Source: Rhodobacterales bacterium (GTDB lineage Bacteria; Pseudomonadota; Alphaproteobacteria; Rhodobacterales; Rhodobacteraceae). From it: DNA of 46,523 nt. Both the position numbers and the translations under genes were made by a program. Each line of letters starts with the position of its first letter. The stretch's first letter is position 1. Shown here piece after piece: positions 9,453 to 16,701 of the stretch. The notes under the pieces are model-generated. The model had not been told where the DNA came from. It did not search any database and saw nothing but the letters and a program-made list of their open reading frames with translations. The stretch covers positions 1-46,523 of the forward strand of contig JAJNPS010000051.1 in NCBI GenBank assembly GCA_021155205.1, written 5' to 3'.

Positions 9453-9806
9453 TCAGCGGTTTTCGATGAAGTCCGCTTCAAAACCTATTCGATACAGCTT
9501 TGTGTCGGGTTCCCGGGTGTTGACGATCAGCCTGTTGACCTTCCTGGCTGAATCCAATGCGCTGCGCACCGCCCCGGCAAGCCGATCAACGATGGACTGA
9601 TCGATCCCGTAGCAATCGATCTGTATGGACGTGAAATCACTGACCGGTGCGCCTGAGAGATGAACATACGGCTGATCACCTGGACTAAACCACGTGATGT
9701 ACGGGCCCCCGACGTCCTGCGGTTTGTCATCGAATGCATAGATGCGATCCGCGACCATTGCCGTAACAGTAGGGATTGACAGAACGGCCTTGACGTTAGG
9801 AAGCAC
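9453..9806 (-). CDS. Tail terminator/completion protein, DUF3168-like
   Basis: A 117-aa protein starting MLPNVKAVLSIPTVTAMVAD, with PYITWFSPGDQPYVHLSG and QIDCYGIDQSIVDRLAGAV. This is the style of DUF3168 / HK97 gp10-gp11-neighbour proteins that cap the tail tube and join it to the head. It comes directly after the HK97 gp10-like gene with a 1-nt overlap of coordinates. Role inferred from order and size. Confidence 0.65.
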   Translation of the reverse strand: MLPNVKAVLSIPTVTAMVADRIYAFDDKPQDVGGPYITWFSPGDQPYVHLSGAPVSDFTSIQIDCYGIDQSIVDRLAGAVRSALDSARKVNRLIVNTREPDTKLYRIGFEADFIENR

Positions 9807-10300
9807 TACTTTCTCCCGTTCTGAGCAGCAAGCTGCCGCACCAGCTTGTCCAGCCGCCGCAACAAGTCCGTCGAGGTCACATCAATGGCTTCCTGCGCTT
9901 TAGCGCTGGCAGCGGGCCGCAACCAGGGAGTGGCTCTCTGCGTGGACGATCCGTATTCGAGCAGAGCGGCGCTTTTCCGGACGGTGATCGGACCGCCGCT
10001 GTCCGCGCGGCCAGGGTACGCCTTGCGTCGAACCCGCACGAGATAGCGCTCCCCCTTTCCAGACGCCGGCGCTTTTCCCCTGGTTACGACCAGATTCTTC
10101 TCCAACAGTCCAGTCGATTCGCCCCCCTCTCGGGCGATGACGTTCTGCAGATTCGCCTTCGCTTGCGCAAGGATGACGCGCGCCCCCTTTGCCAGCGCCA
10201 ACTTCACAGGGCCGCCTCTTTTCGATACCAACTCCGAAGGAAGGCTCTGCAATGTCGCCAACACGCCATCCAGGCCCGTGACATTCATTTCCAGCTTCAT
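9806..10300 (-). CDS. HK97 gp10-like tail completion protein
   Basis: A 164-aa protein beginning MKLEMNVTGLDGVLATLQSL. It has the conserved layout of HK97 gp10-like proteins: a short N-terminal beta segment, LALAKGARVILAQAKANL, a variable loop, then AALLEYGSSTQRATPWLRPA with the typical E-x-G...PWLRPA end. These proteins act at the head-tail junction. The ATG at 10300 overlaps the previous stop (ATGA). A long upstream extension of the frame lies inside other genes and is rejected. Confidence 0.82.
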   Translation of the reverse strand: MKLEMNVTGLDGVLATLQSLPSELVSKRGGPVKLALAKGARVILAQAKANLQNVIAREGGESTGLLEKNLVVTRGKAPASGKGERYLVRVRRKAYPGRADSGGPITVRKSAALLEYGSSTQRATPWLRPAASAKAQEAIDVTSTDLLRRLDKLVRQLAAQNGRK

Positions 10301-10647
10301 TTCCCTTCTCCTGGCCCATCCATGCATCGCAACCGCCACTCGCGGCACCCGGTACGATCCGTTTCGATGGACTGGATGTTGAACACCCGGCCATCCCACA
10401 GGACACGCCACGATGGCATCAGCCCAGGAAACCAGCGCAAGGTGATGCGCGCCGACGTTTCCGCATTGACTGTTCCGGAACCAACCCATTCCCGGCCCGG
10501 GCCGGTCAACACTTCCGCCGGCACATCGACCAGCTCGATCTCCGAGTCGATCCAGGCGTTTTGCCATTCAGTCCGAATGAACTGCCCTTCGTCGATCGAG
10601 ACCTGTCGCTGGAAAGTCACCCGGTGCCGCAGTCGATGAGCCAGCAT
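10297..10647 (-). CDS. Head closure protein (SPP1 gp16/HK97 gp7-like)
   Basis: A 116-aa protein starting MLAHRLRHRVTFQRQVSIDE. The start LxHRVTFQ, the central W-x-D and a later ARITLRWFPGL...WRVLWDGRVFNIQSI are typical of phage head-tail joining proteins of the SPP1 gp16.1 type, which close the head after packaging. The ATG overlaps the connector gene stop as TGATG. It is followed by the gp10-like gene, as in HK97-type operons. Confidence 0.82.
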   Translation of the reverse strand: MLAHRLRHRVTFQRQVSIDEGQFIRTEWQNAWIDSEIELVDVPAEVLTGPGREWVGSGTVNAETSARITLRWFPGLMPSWRVLWDGRVFNIQSIETDRTGCREWRLRCMDGPGEGK

Positions 10648-10964
10648 CACACCCCCAGGTGGCAACGGTACGGAAACAGCTTCGTCTCGGCGGCCCGCCG
10701 CAACTTCTCGGCATCGTCGGGCGTTGCGTCGTAGACAGCCTGCAGAAGCAGCAGCACGCCGACCTTGACGCTGTCGGGCATGCGCTCTTCGCTCACGGGC
10801 TCGCTGGAGCTCTCGCAAGGGCACACATCATTGAACGTGGTTCGATTCATGAACTGCAGCGCCTCGTCCTCGGCACCGTCCAGGAGCAGCTGCAGCTTCG
10901 CATCGTCCGCGTTGTGGATGACGTCCAGGAACGCCTTCGCGGTCGGCAGGTCAATGACGCTCAT
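10647..10964 (-). CDS. Head-tail connector, gp6-like
   Basis: A 105-aa, mostly helical protein starting MSVIDLPTAKAFLDVIHNADD. LPTAKAFL...DDAKLQLLLDGAEDEALQFMNR followed by VKVGVLLLLQAVYD matches HK97 gp6-like connector proteins, which form a ring below the portal. The start at 10964 overlaps the methyltransferase stop by 14 nt. In most related operons this gene follows the capsid genes directly; here a glycosyltransferase and methyltransferase intervene. Confidence 0.82.
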   Translation of the reverse strand: MSVIDLPTAKAFLDVIHNADDAKLQLLLDGAEDEALQFMNRTTFNDVCPCESSSEPVSEERMPDSVKVGVLLLLQAVYDATPDDAEKLRRAAETKLFPYRCHLGV

Positions 10965-11541
10965 AAGCGATCCAGGTTCCCGCGACATGCTCGATATGTG
11001 CCCCATCGCTCACCAGGTCATTGAGCGTCTGGGTCACCTCGACCACCGGCAGGCAGTTGTCGTCGTGGAAGATGATGATGCCGCCGGGCCGAATGACCTG
11101 GCGAGCCAGCGCGTAATCGTTCATGACGCCCTGTCGCGAATGGTCCGCATCGATAAAGATTGCATCCGCCGCAGGAAGGTCGCCGGCCGTCAGGTCGAAG
11201 CTGCCGCGTGCGCGAACGACGAGCTCAAAGCGGGGATCGTGCGCGATCAGCTCTCCCGGCCGTGCCGGAATCTCCCTACGCTGCACCGGCATGATGGTCC
11301 GGTAGTCAGGAGTCACATCGATTCCGACGTAACGCTCAACCGAGGGCACGTTCCGTAGCACCGCCAGCGGCGTACGGCCGTTGTTGACGCCGAACTCGAT
11401 CACCACCTTCGGCGACACCGACTCGATGAGATGCAACAGCACCTCGAGCTCGCCGGGGTTGAAATATCGCGCCGGCAAGCCGGCCGTGTCATACCGTCTC
11501 GGCGAGATCGTGACCGACTCCCGGTTGCGGGTGATGGACAT
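10951..11541 (-). CDS. Class I SAM-dependent methyltransferase
   Basis: A 196-aa protein with a SAM-binding motif I (VVIEFGVNNGRTPLAVL, about residues 46-62), an acidic motif II (YVGIDV), AIFIDADHS (about residues 128-136) and VIRPGGIIIFHDDN, as in Methyltransf_24-type enzymes acting on small molecules or sugars. It overlaps the glycosyltransferase gene by 53 nt, suggesting the two act on one product. Both are inserted between capsid and connector genes. The substrate is unknown; capsid or cell-surface glycan modification are both possible. Confidence 0.75.
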   Translation of the reverse strand: MSITRNRESVTISPRRYDTAGLPARYFNPGELEVLLHLIESVSPKVVIEFGVNNGRTPLAVLRNVPSVERYVGIDVTPDYRTIMPVQRREIPARPGELIAHDPRFELVVRARGSFDLTAGDLPAADAIFIDADHSRQGVMNDYALARQVIRPGGIIIFHDDNCLPVVEVTQTLNDLVSDGAHIEHVAGTWIAYERH

Positions 11542-12994
11542 CCAGGAAACTCCTCAGTCGGGCCTCGGCCCGGTCAATATCGATGGTTTTGTCGCACTTG
11601 TGCGACTTGTCGAAACACTCACACGGCCGCGCCGGCTCGATGAAGAGATGCCGCGCATCGCCGTGGTCGTACAGCCTGGCCGACTCATGTCCGCCGAACA
11701 CCGCGCATAGCCGCGCCCCCACCGCCTGGGCCAGGACCAACATGAACCCCGGCGAGCAGAACACCAGGCCGGCCAGAGCCGCCAGGCCCGCCAGGACCTC
11801 GAAAGGCAGTTCCCCCGCGTGCGCCACCCGCGCGGCAGGAACATCTGGACTGACGATCCATTCCTTGCGGGGCTCGCAGTCCGCCACCGACACCACGTGG
11901 AATCGCTCGCCAGCCAGCCTCGCCAGTCGTGCATACGTCTGCACGTCGGGATTCCGTATCGCGCAGCCCGACCATTCGCCCCGCTCCACCAGCGGGCGGT
12001 ACAGCATGACCGGCCGGTCCACCGGCCCCAGCCATGCCCGCGCGCGATCGATCCAGGCCTGCGGCACGGGCAGCGCGAAATCCGAAGGTCCGACGTCGTC
12101 CGCGTCGCACTGCGCCCGCAGAAACCCACCACGCGCCCGAACCGTTTGCGGCGAATACCACACCCGCCGCCGAGGCACATCGGCAGGCGGAACCCCGTCG
12201 TACCGGGCCACTTCCCGCTTGGCGTTCTTGGCCTGGGTGCGCAGCTTCGTTTCCACTGGCACCAGCCGCAATCCCTCGGCCTGGAGATCGGCATAGACGG
12301 ATGGCCAGGGCGTCTTCAGCCATACGTCGTGCCGCGCCATCAGCCGGCGGACCAGTGCGCGCTGATGCAGGTTGTCGCCCAGCCCCAGCATTCCGTCTAC
12401 GATCAATGGCGGCTTCATCCGATCTCCCAGGGCCTCGACAAGGTCGCCTCGAGGAAACATCTCCAACGCCGTCTCCCTGCTGCAGTTGACGACCTCCATG
12501 CCGCCCAACTGCGCGGCCAACTGCCGAAACTGCCCAGGCCACTTAGCGACGGATCCGGCGTTGCCCAGGCCTGCCGGATGGTCGGCATGCCAGTGAGCAC
12601 GGCCAGCCCTCACCTGGCTGTCGTACCCCAGCAGGACGACCGAGCTCGCGCCCAGGTGAAGAGCCAATGCGATGGCACCGGCGCCAGAGTTAGCCGTCTG
12701 GACCAGCCTGACTCGCCGGGCCTGCCTCACCTGGATCGGCGCCACCCGCTCGCCGGCAAACACCTCCTCCGCCTCGTCGCCGTAGGCGTCCCACCACGCG
12801 CGATCCATCGCATAGAGGTAGTCAGCCCACGGCGCCGCACGGAAGGAGGTGTTTACGACGATGACGGCTCGAGAGCCCTCCCTGTGCGGCGCTTGGCGCC
12901 AGCGCCGGACGAGTTCGATGTCGCCTTGCGCGAGGCTGGGGCCGCTGGCAACGCAGACGACGGTGGCACCTTGCCAGCGGCCCGACGAGGGCCC
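11489..12994 (-). CDS. Two-domain glycosyltransferase, no start codon in frame
   Basis: The frame is open from a TGA near 13005 to 11489, but contains no ATG, GTG or TTG before the conserved region. That region begins TVVCVASGPSLAQGDIELV, then RAVIVVNTSFRAAPWADYLY and MDRAWW, which is the opening of DUF115/MptE-like phage proteins. The second half (PPLIVDGMLGLGDNLHQRAL onward; VFCSPGFMLVLAQAVGARLC) resembles GT9 heptosyltransferases. Starting at the first ATG (12808) would lose the conserved N-terminus. The start coordinate given is the slippery GGGCCCT where the overlapping 91-aa frame could slip -1 into this one, giving a 546-aa fusion. Alternatives are a non-standard start or a disrupted gene. 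Confidence 0.65.
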   Translation of the reverse strand, partial: GPSSGRWQGATVVCVASGPSLAQGDIELVRRWRQAPHREGSRAVIVVNTSFRAAPWADYLYAMDRAWWDAYGDEAEEVFAGERVAPIQVRQARRVRLVQTANSGAGAIALALHLGASSVVLLGYDSQVRAGRAHWHADHPAGLGNAGSVAKWPGQFRQLAAQLGGMEVVNCSRETALEMFPRGDLVEALGDRMKPPLIVDGMLGLGDNLHQRALVRRLMARHDVWLKTPWPSVYADLQAEGLRLVPVETKLRTQAKNAKREVARYDGVPPADVPRRRVWYSPQTVRARGGFLRAQCDADDVGPSDFALPVPQAWIDRARAWLGPVDRPVMLYRPLVERGEWSGCAIRNPDVQTYARLARLAGERFHVVSVADCEPRKEWIVSPDVPAARVAHAGELPFEVLAGLAALAGLVFCSPGFMLVLAQAVGARLCAVFGGHESARLYDHGDARHLFIEPARPCECFDKSHKCDKTIDIDRAEARLRSFLDVHHPQPGVGHDLAETV

Positions 12995-13128
12995 GCCAAG
13001 CCCTCCTCAACGCTCACCAACCCCCGCGCCCGCAACGCGCGTGCCGTCGTTTCACTGACTGTGAGCGGCTCACCACGGCGCACCGGGCCGCCGTGGTCAA
13101 ACCCTTGGAGAGCAATCACGCGAGCCAT
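12853..13128 (-). CDS. Small protein after major capsid gene
   Basis: A 91-aa frame starting MARVIALQGFDHGGPVRRGE with TVSETTARALRARGLVSVEE. The first 45 residues look like the small proteins often found between capsid and connector genes in HK97-type phages. The last 45 residues are Ala/Pro/Ser-rich and overlap the glycosyltransferase frame, so they are probably not selected as protein. At codons 45-47 it carries G GGC CCT, a candidate -1 shift site into the glycosyltransferase frame. It starts 11 bp after the capsid stop. Function unknown. Confidence 0.6.
   Translation of the reverse strand: MARVIALQGFDHGGPVRRGEPLTVSETTARALRARGLVSVEEGLAGPRRAAGKVPPSSALPAAPASRKATSNSSGAGAKRRTGRALEPSSS
12988..12994 (-). 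promoter_or_regulatory. Candidate -1 slippery heptamer GGGCCCT
   Basis: In the 91-aa frame the bases read G GGC CCT (codons 45-47), an X XXY YYZ pattern. A -1 slip enters the glycosyltransferase frame, which has no start codon of its own. GC-rich heptamers of this kind are less common than GGGAAAG, so this is a hypothesis. Confidence 0.35.
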
Positions 13129-13138
13129 AGCGCCTCGC

Positions 13139-14347
13139 TTAGGACACGACCAGTCCGTCGAAATCGCCCTTGACGAACGATTCCGGTCGGTACACGGTCA
13201 GGCCGACGCGCTCTTCGCACAGGATCGTGACCATGTTCTTCACGAAGTTGTCGCGATCTTCCGTCGAGGCGGTCACCGTGACATCCTCGCGATCCCAGCC
13301 TTGCGCGCCCTGCTGGAACGAACCGACCAGAAACTCGGACGCATCCATCGACTTGGTTGCCACCACCGGTCGACCCCACAGGCCCGGGGTTGCGAGCCCC
13401 CGCGGCGTGGCGAACAAATACGCATTGTCGAGCGTCTTGGTGAGCTCGATCGCCGCCCAATCGATGGGACTGAGTACGATGCCGTCCGCCTCGTACTCGG
13501 CCAGCGTCACTTGCAGCAATGCGATGCGCAGCCGGTCGATTCCCGTTTCGGCCTGGACGACCACGCCGGGATTGGCATATGCAGATGCCTGGGTGTAGAT
13601 CCCGTTGATGTTCAGGCCGACGCCGGAACCCTTGAGCAGCTGCTGCTCTTCCTTGAGCTTTAAACCGTAGCGCAGCCGACCATCGATGTAGCTGGCCAGC
13701 ATGGCTACGTCCGACAGCACCTGGCGAGAGGCGCGAACCCAGTGGGCGATCGTCACCACGGGCGCGGAGTCCGGCTCAAAGGTGATGTCCGATTCGGGCT
13801 TCGGATTCGCGGGATTCTCGGAAACGACGTCGGCATTGTTGGCGAAGCCCGTTTCGCGAACATACTCGATGCTATTCGAAGTCGTCCGCCCCCAACTGAG
13901 CAGATCGCGGATAAACAGGCGCTGCTGCACCGGCTGGATCAGCCCGACACGCGTCGGCTCGATGAAGTCGCCGGCGGAGCCCGGCACGCTGGTAATCGCC
14001 GCTTGGACGGAGGCCGAGAAGCTGCCCTTGCCGCTACCGGCATACTTGGCGGCAAACGGCGCAAAGCCCTCGGCTTCGACGAACGTCTCTCCCATCGACT
14101 TCGGACCGCGCGCGGCGCCGCCACCACCGTCGAGCTTGACGATGTGCTGTTCGGCCGCCTGCAGCCGCGCGGCGAGCTCGCCTTGCTTGACCAGGAACTC
14201 GTCCACCTTGGCCTTCGTTTCAGCCGAGAGCTGGGCATTGGCCTTCATGTCCTTCTGAGCCTGTTCAGCATACGCCTTCAGGTTCGCGTTCACTTCCTTG
14301 AGGTCCGCCTGGACCTGCTTGTACTCTTGTTCGACCGCAGTGGTCAT
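13139..14347 (-). CDS. HK97-family major capsid protein
   Basis: A 402-aa protein starting MTTAVEQEYKQVQADLKEVN. Residues 1-95 are a coiled-coil delta (scaffold) domain (EQEYKQVQADLKEVNANLKA and on). The shell domain follows, with FIEPTRVGLIQPVQQRLFIR and WVRASRQVLSDVAMLASYID, both hallmarks of HK97 gp5-fold capsid proteins, and a C-terminal VGLTVYRPESFVKGDF. The ATG at 14347 has GGAG eight bases upstream; the in-frame upstream ATG lacks this. It follows the protease gene, which probably removes the delta domain. Confidence 0.95.
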   Translation of the reverse strand: MTTAVEQEYKQVQADLKEVNANLKAYAEQAQKDMKANAQLSAETKAKVDEFLVKQGELAARLQAAEQHIVKLDGGGGAARGPKSMGETFVEAEGFAPFAAKYAGSGKGSFSASVQAAITSVPGSAGDFIEPTRVGLIQPVQQRLFIRDLLSWGRTTSNSIEYVRETGFANNADVVSENPANPKPESDITFEPDSAPVVTIAHWVRASRQVLSDVAMLASYIDGRLRYGLKLKEEQQLLKGSGVGLNINGIYTQASAYANPGVVVQAETGIDRLRIALLQVTLAEYEADGIVLSPIDWAAIELTKTLDNAYLFATPRGLATPGLWGRPVVATKSMDASEFLVGSFQQGAQGWDREDVTVTASTEDRDNFVKNMVTILCEERVGLTVYRPESFVKGDFDGLVVS

Positions 14348-14351
14348 GGTT

Positions 14352-15215
14352 CTACTCCAGAGAAAAGGCAATACGTGGAAGGGGTCCAGCAGTACTCACG
14401 ACAGCGTCGAGCGTGTCGTCCTCGGCAGCGCCACGCGTGCCGGCGCCGGCAGCGCGAGGCGTGCCGGACTTGAGATCGTTGAGAAGTCGGCGCCGGTCGC
14501 TGCGGGGCATGCCCGCCTTCGCCAGCACCAGATCCAGTCGCTGTGCCGCAGCACGCTCGGACCTGCCCTGCGGCGCTTCCGTCACCTCGTCAGACGAAAG
14601 CAACGAATCCGCGAATCCGCGTTCGACCGCTTCGCTGCCGCCGAACCAGGTCTCGGCGTCCATCAGCGCGGCAATCTCCTTGATGTCGAGCGACGTCCGC
14701 TCGGCGTAGAGATCGGCCATCGTCCGGTCGAACGGCTCGAGCCAGTCGGCGACCTCGCGCATGTCGTGACGGTTGCCGATGGCCACGTACCAAGCGTTGT
14801 GGATCATCAGGAAGCCAGCTCGCGCGACCTGGATCGTGTCGCCCGCCATAGCGATGACCGAAGCGGCCGACGCAGCAAGGGACAGGACCTTGACCGTTAC
14901 ATCGCCTTTGTGCTCTCGTAGCAGGTTGTAGATGGCGAGGCCTTCGAACATGTCGCCGCCAGGGCTATTGATCAGCACCGTTACCGGCGCATCAACACCG
15001 ATCGTACGCAGCGCCGCCGCGACCCGACGTGACGTCACGCCATCGCCCGTCCAGGGGTCGTAGCCGATCACATCGAACACGCTGATCGTGTTTTCGTCTT
15101 CGGTGGCGGCCTGCACACCCGGATTCCATCGCTCCAGCGCCTGCGGCGACAATTCAAAGCGAACGTTCGGACGTGCGGGCGCCTGCGGCGCGACCCGCAT
15201 GCGTGGGCTCTTCAT
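14352..15215 (-). CDS. ClpP-like prohead protease
   Basis: A 287-aa protein of the ClpP/S14 fold. INSPGGDMFEGLAIYNLL (about residues 82-99) gives the oxyanion region, the Ser nucleophile lies in LAASAASVIAMAG, and the His is in GFLMIHNAW. An Asp further on in ERTSLD could complete the triad. Such enzymes mature proheads by cutting the capsid delta domain. The gene sits between portal (2-bp gap) and capsid, as in HK97-like phages. Confidence 0.92.
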   Translation of the reverse strand: MKSPRMRVAPQAPARPNVRFELSPQALERWNPGVQAATEDENTISVFDVIGYDPWTGDGVTSRRVAAALRTIGVDAPVTVLINSPGGDMFEGLAIYNLLREHKGDVTVKVLSLAASAASVIAMAGDTIQVARAGFLMIHNAWYVAIGNRHDMREVADWLEPFDRTMADLYAERTSLDIKEIAALMDAETWFGGSEAVERGFADSLLSSDEVTEAPQGRSERAAAQRLDLVLAKAGMPRSDRRRLLNDLKSGTPRAAGAGTRGAAEDDTLDAVVSTAGPLPRIAFSLE

Positions 15216-15217
15216 AA

Positions 15218-16531
15218 TTACTCCTGGGGAGGTTTGCTCTGATCAGGCTGATCCAGCCCTAGCCATTGCCGCAGCGCGGCGCGGGCGGACGCTTCCGCCG
15301 ATTGATTGCCGAGTTGATCCAACGGCACGAGGTTGGATTGAACGGTATAGATCTCCCCGCCGGGCATAGACGGCAGATTTTCCATGGCCGCCACCTTCGC
15401 GCGATTGATCCAGCCATTCTGCAGGCCGCTCGAATAGAATGCCGCTCGGGCCGCACTATCGCCGCGCAGCAATCCTTCCACCGCGAACTCCGCGTAGTAC
15501 CGAGGCTGTTCTCCTGGCGTCAGCAGATCTTTCCAGATCGCCTGTTCGATACGCCGAAGCCACGGCCGTAGCGTGAACGTCAGAAAGCCGATCATCATCT
15601 GCTCGACGCCGGTTCCCCACATGGTTTGCCCCACGCCGGCATGGCCGATGAGGCCCGGCCACACACGGAACCACCGGCAGATTTCTTCGATCGAAAACGC
15701 CCGCGATTCGAGCAGCTGAGCATCGCGCGGGTTAATACCTATCGTTTCAACGCCCATCCCCATTTCAAGAAGCGGAGACTGTCCAGCGTTGACGGCGCCG
15801 CTGATCTTTTCCAACGATCGACGAAAATCGTCCCTCTGCTCCGGCTTAACCGTCTTGTCCAGCGTAAAAACGATCTGGGACGCCAAGCCCTTCTCGAAGG
15901 TGCTGTTCGCCGCTGTCTGCGCAGCGAGCGCCGAACCGAACACTCCCGCACCATAGCGAACAACCGACAGCCCCCATTCGCCATTCGTCGTGAACCCTGG
16001 GATACGGAAGATCCGAGATTCGGGGATCTCACGCCGGCGACCGCCATCCTCCGTGTACCAGTACCGCCGGCGGCCATCTACGCCGCGGTCGATCCCCAGC
16101 CGATCCGGGACCAAGAATTTCAATCCGACCAGCCTTCCACCCAGCATCAACTTCTCTGCGAACGCGTTACCGCGCAGCATCATCGCAGCAACCATCGCTT
16201 CCCAGAACACCGATGCAGTCGAATCGGCATTAGGTCGGTCGTGAATGACGCCGTACAGTTGATGGTCTGAGGCTTCTAGCCTGCCGCCCACCCCACGTAC
16301 GTAGAGGCCAAGCGGCAACGTCGATATCGTTTCGCTGATCAGCCGAGCGCACGCCCAGACCGCGGACAATGACAACATCGTCTGCTCATTGACCTCCTGG
16401 CCAGCCGAACGCAATCCGAACTGCGCCCAGAACTCGGGATCGGTCAACGCGGACCTGGGCACGCCTCCAAGCATGCCAAGCACCGCCGCTCGGAGCCGGC
16501 CCGGCCGCGCCTGTCCTTTTGGGCTTTTCAT
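15218..16531 (-). CDS. HK97-family portal protein
   Basis: A 437-aa protein with the usual portal core: LSAVWACARLISETISTLPL (about residues 49-68), then MLRGNAFAEKLMLGG and IEEICRWFRVWPGLIGHAG, and a C-terminal wing and crown region. It forms the dodecameric portal at one head vertex, the docking point for the terminase. The ATG overlaps the stop of the 57-aa ORF upstream as ATGA, and the protease gene follows at once. Confidence 0.93.
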   Translation of the reverse strand: MKSPKGQARPGRLRAAVLGMLGGVPRSALTDPEFWAQFGLRSAGQEVNEQTMLSLSAVWACARLISETISTLPLGLYVRGVGGRLEASDHQLYGVIHDRPNADSTASVFWEAMVAAMMLRGNAFAEKLMLGGRLVGLKFLVPDRLGIDRGVDGRRRYWYTEDGGRRREIPESRIFRIPGFTTNGEWGLSVVRYGAGVFGSALAAQTAANSTFEKGLASQIVFTLDKTVKPEQRDDFRRSLEKISGAVNAGQSPLLEMGMGVETIGINPRDAQLLESRAFSIEEICRWFRVWPGLIGHAGVGQTMWGTGVEQMMIGFLTFTLRPWLRRIEQAIWKDLLTPGEQPRYYAEFAVEGLLRGDSAARAAFYSSGLQNGWINRAKVAAMENLPSMPGGEIYTVQSNLVPLDQLGNQSAEASARAALRQWLGLDQPDQSKPPQE

Positions 16532-16701
16532 AGCGGCTGCGATCCGTCGCGCTCGGCCGGCATAGGACGCCCATCCAGATCGATGGCCGGCCGCTCCTCA
16601 CCCTCGTCAACCTCGACCAGCATTTCGAGCAGCATCAACATTTTTTCCATGCATGCCTGCATCTCATCGAGGCGACGCAGGACTTCGGTATCTTGGTTCA
16701 T
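16528..16701 (-). CDS. Small ORF between large terminase and portal
   Basis: A 57-aa frame starting MNQDTEVLRRLDEMQACMEK and ending DGSQPL. Its ATG overlaps the terminase stop (ATGA at 16698-16701) and its TGA overlaps the portal ATG (ATGA at 16528-16531). Double stop-start coupling at both ends makes it very likely to be translated. The first 33 residues are Met/Leu-rich with heptad spacing, a short amphipathic helix; the end is acidic then polar. No family recognised. Confidence 0.72.
   Translation of the reverse strand: MNQDTEVLRRLDEMQACMEKMLMLLEMLVEVDEGEERPAIDLDGRPMPAERDGSQPL

Noticed and set aside
11819..13663. 614-aa plus-strand ORF
   Set aside because: It is antisense to glycosyltransferase and capsid genes; GC-rich codon bias keeps the frame open.
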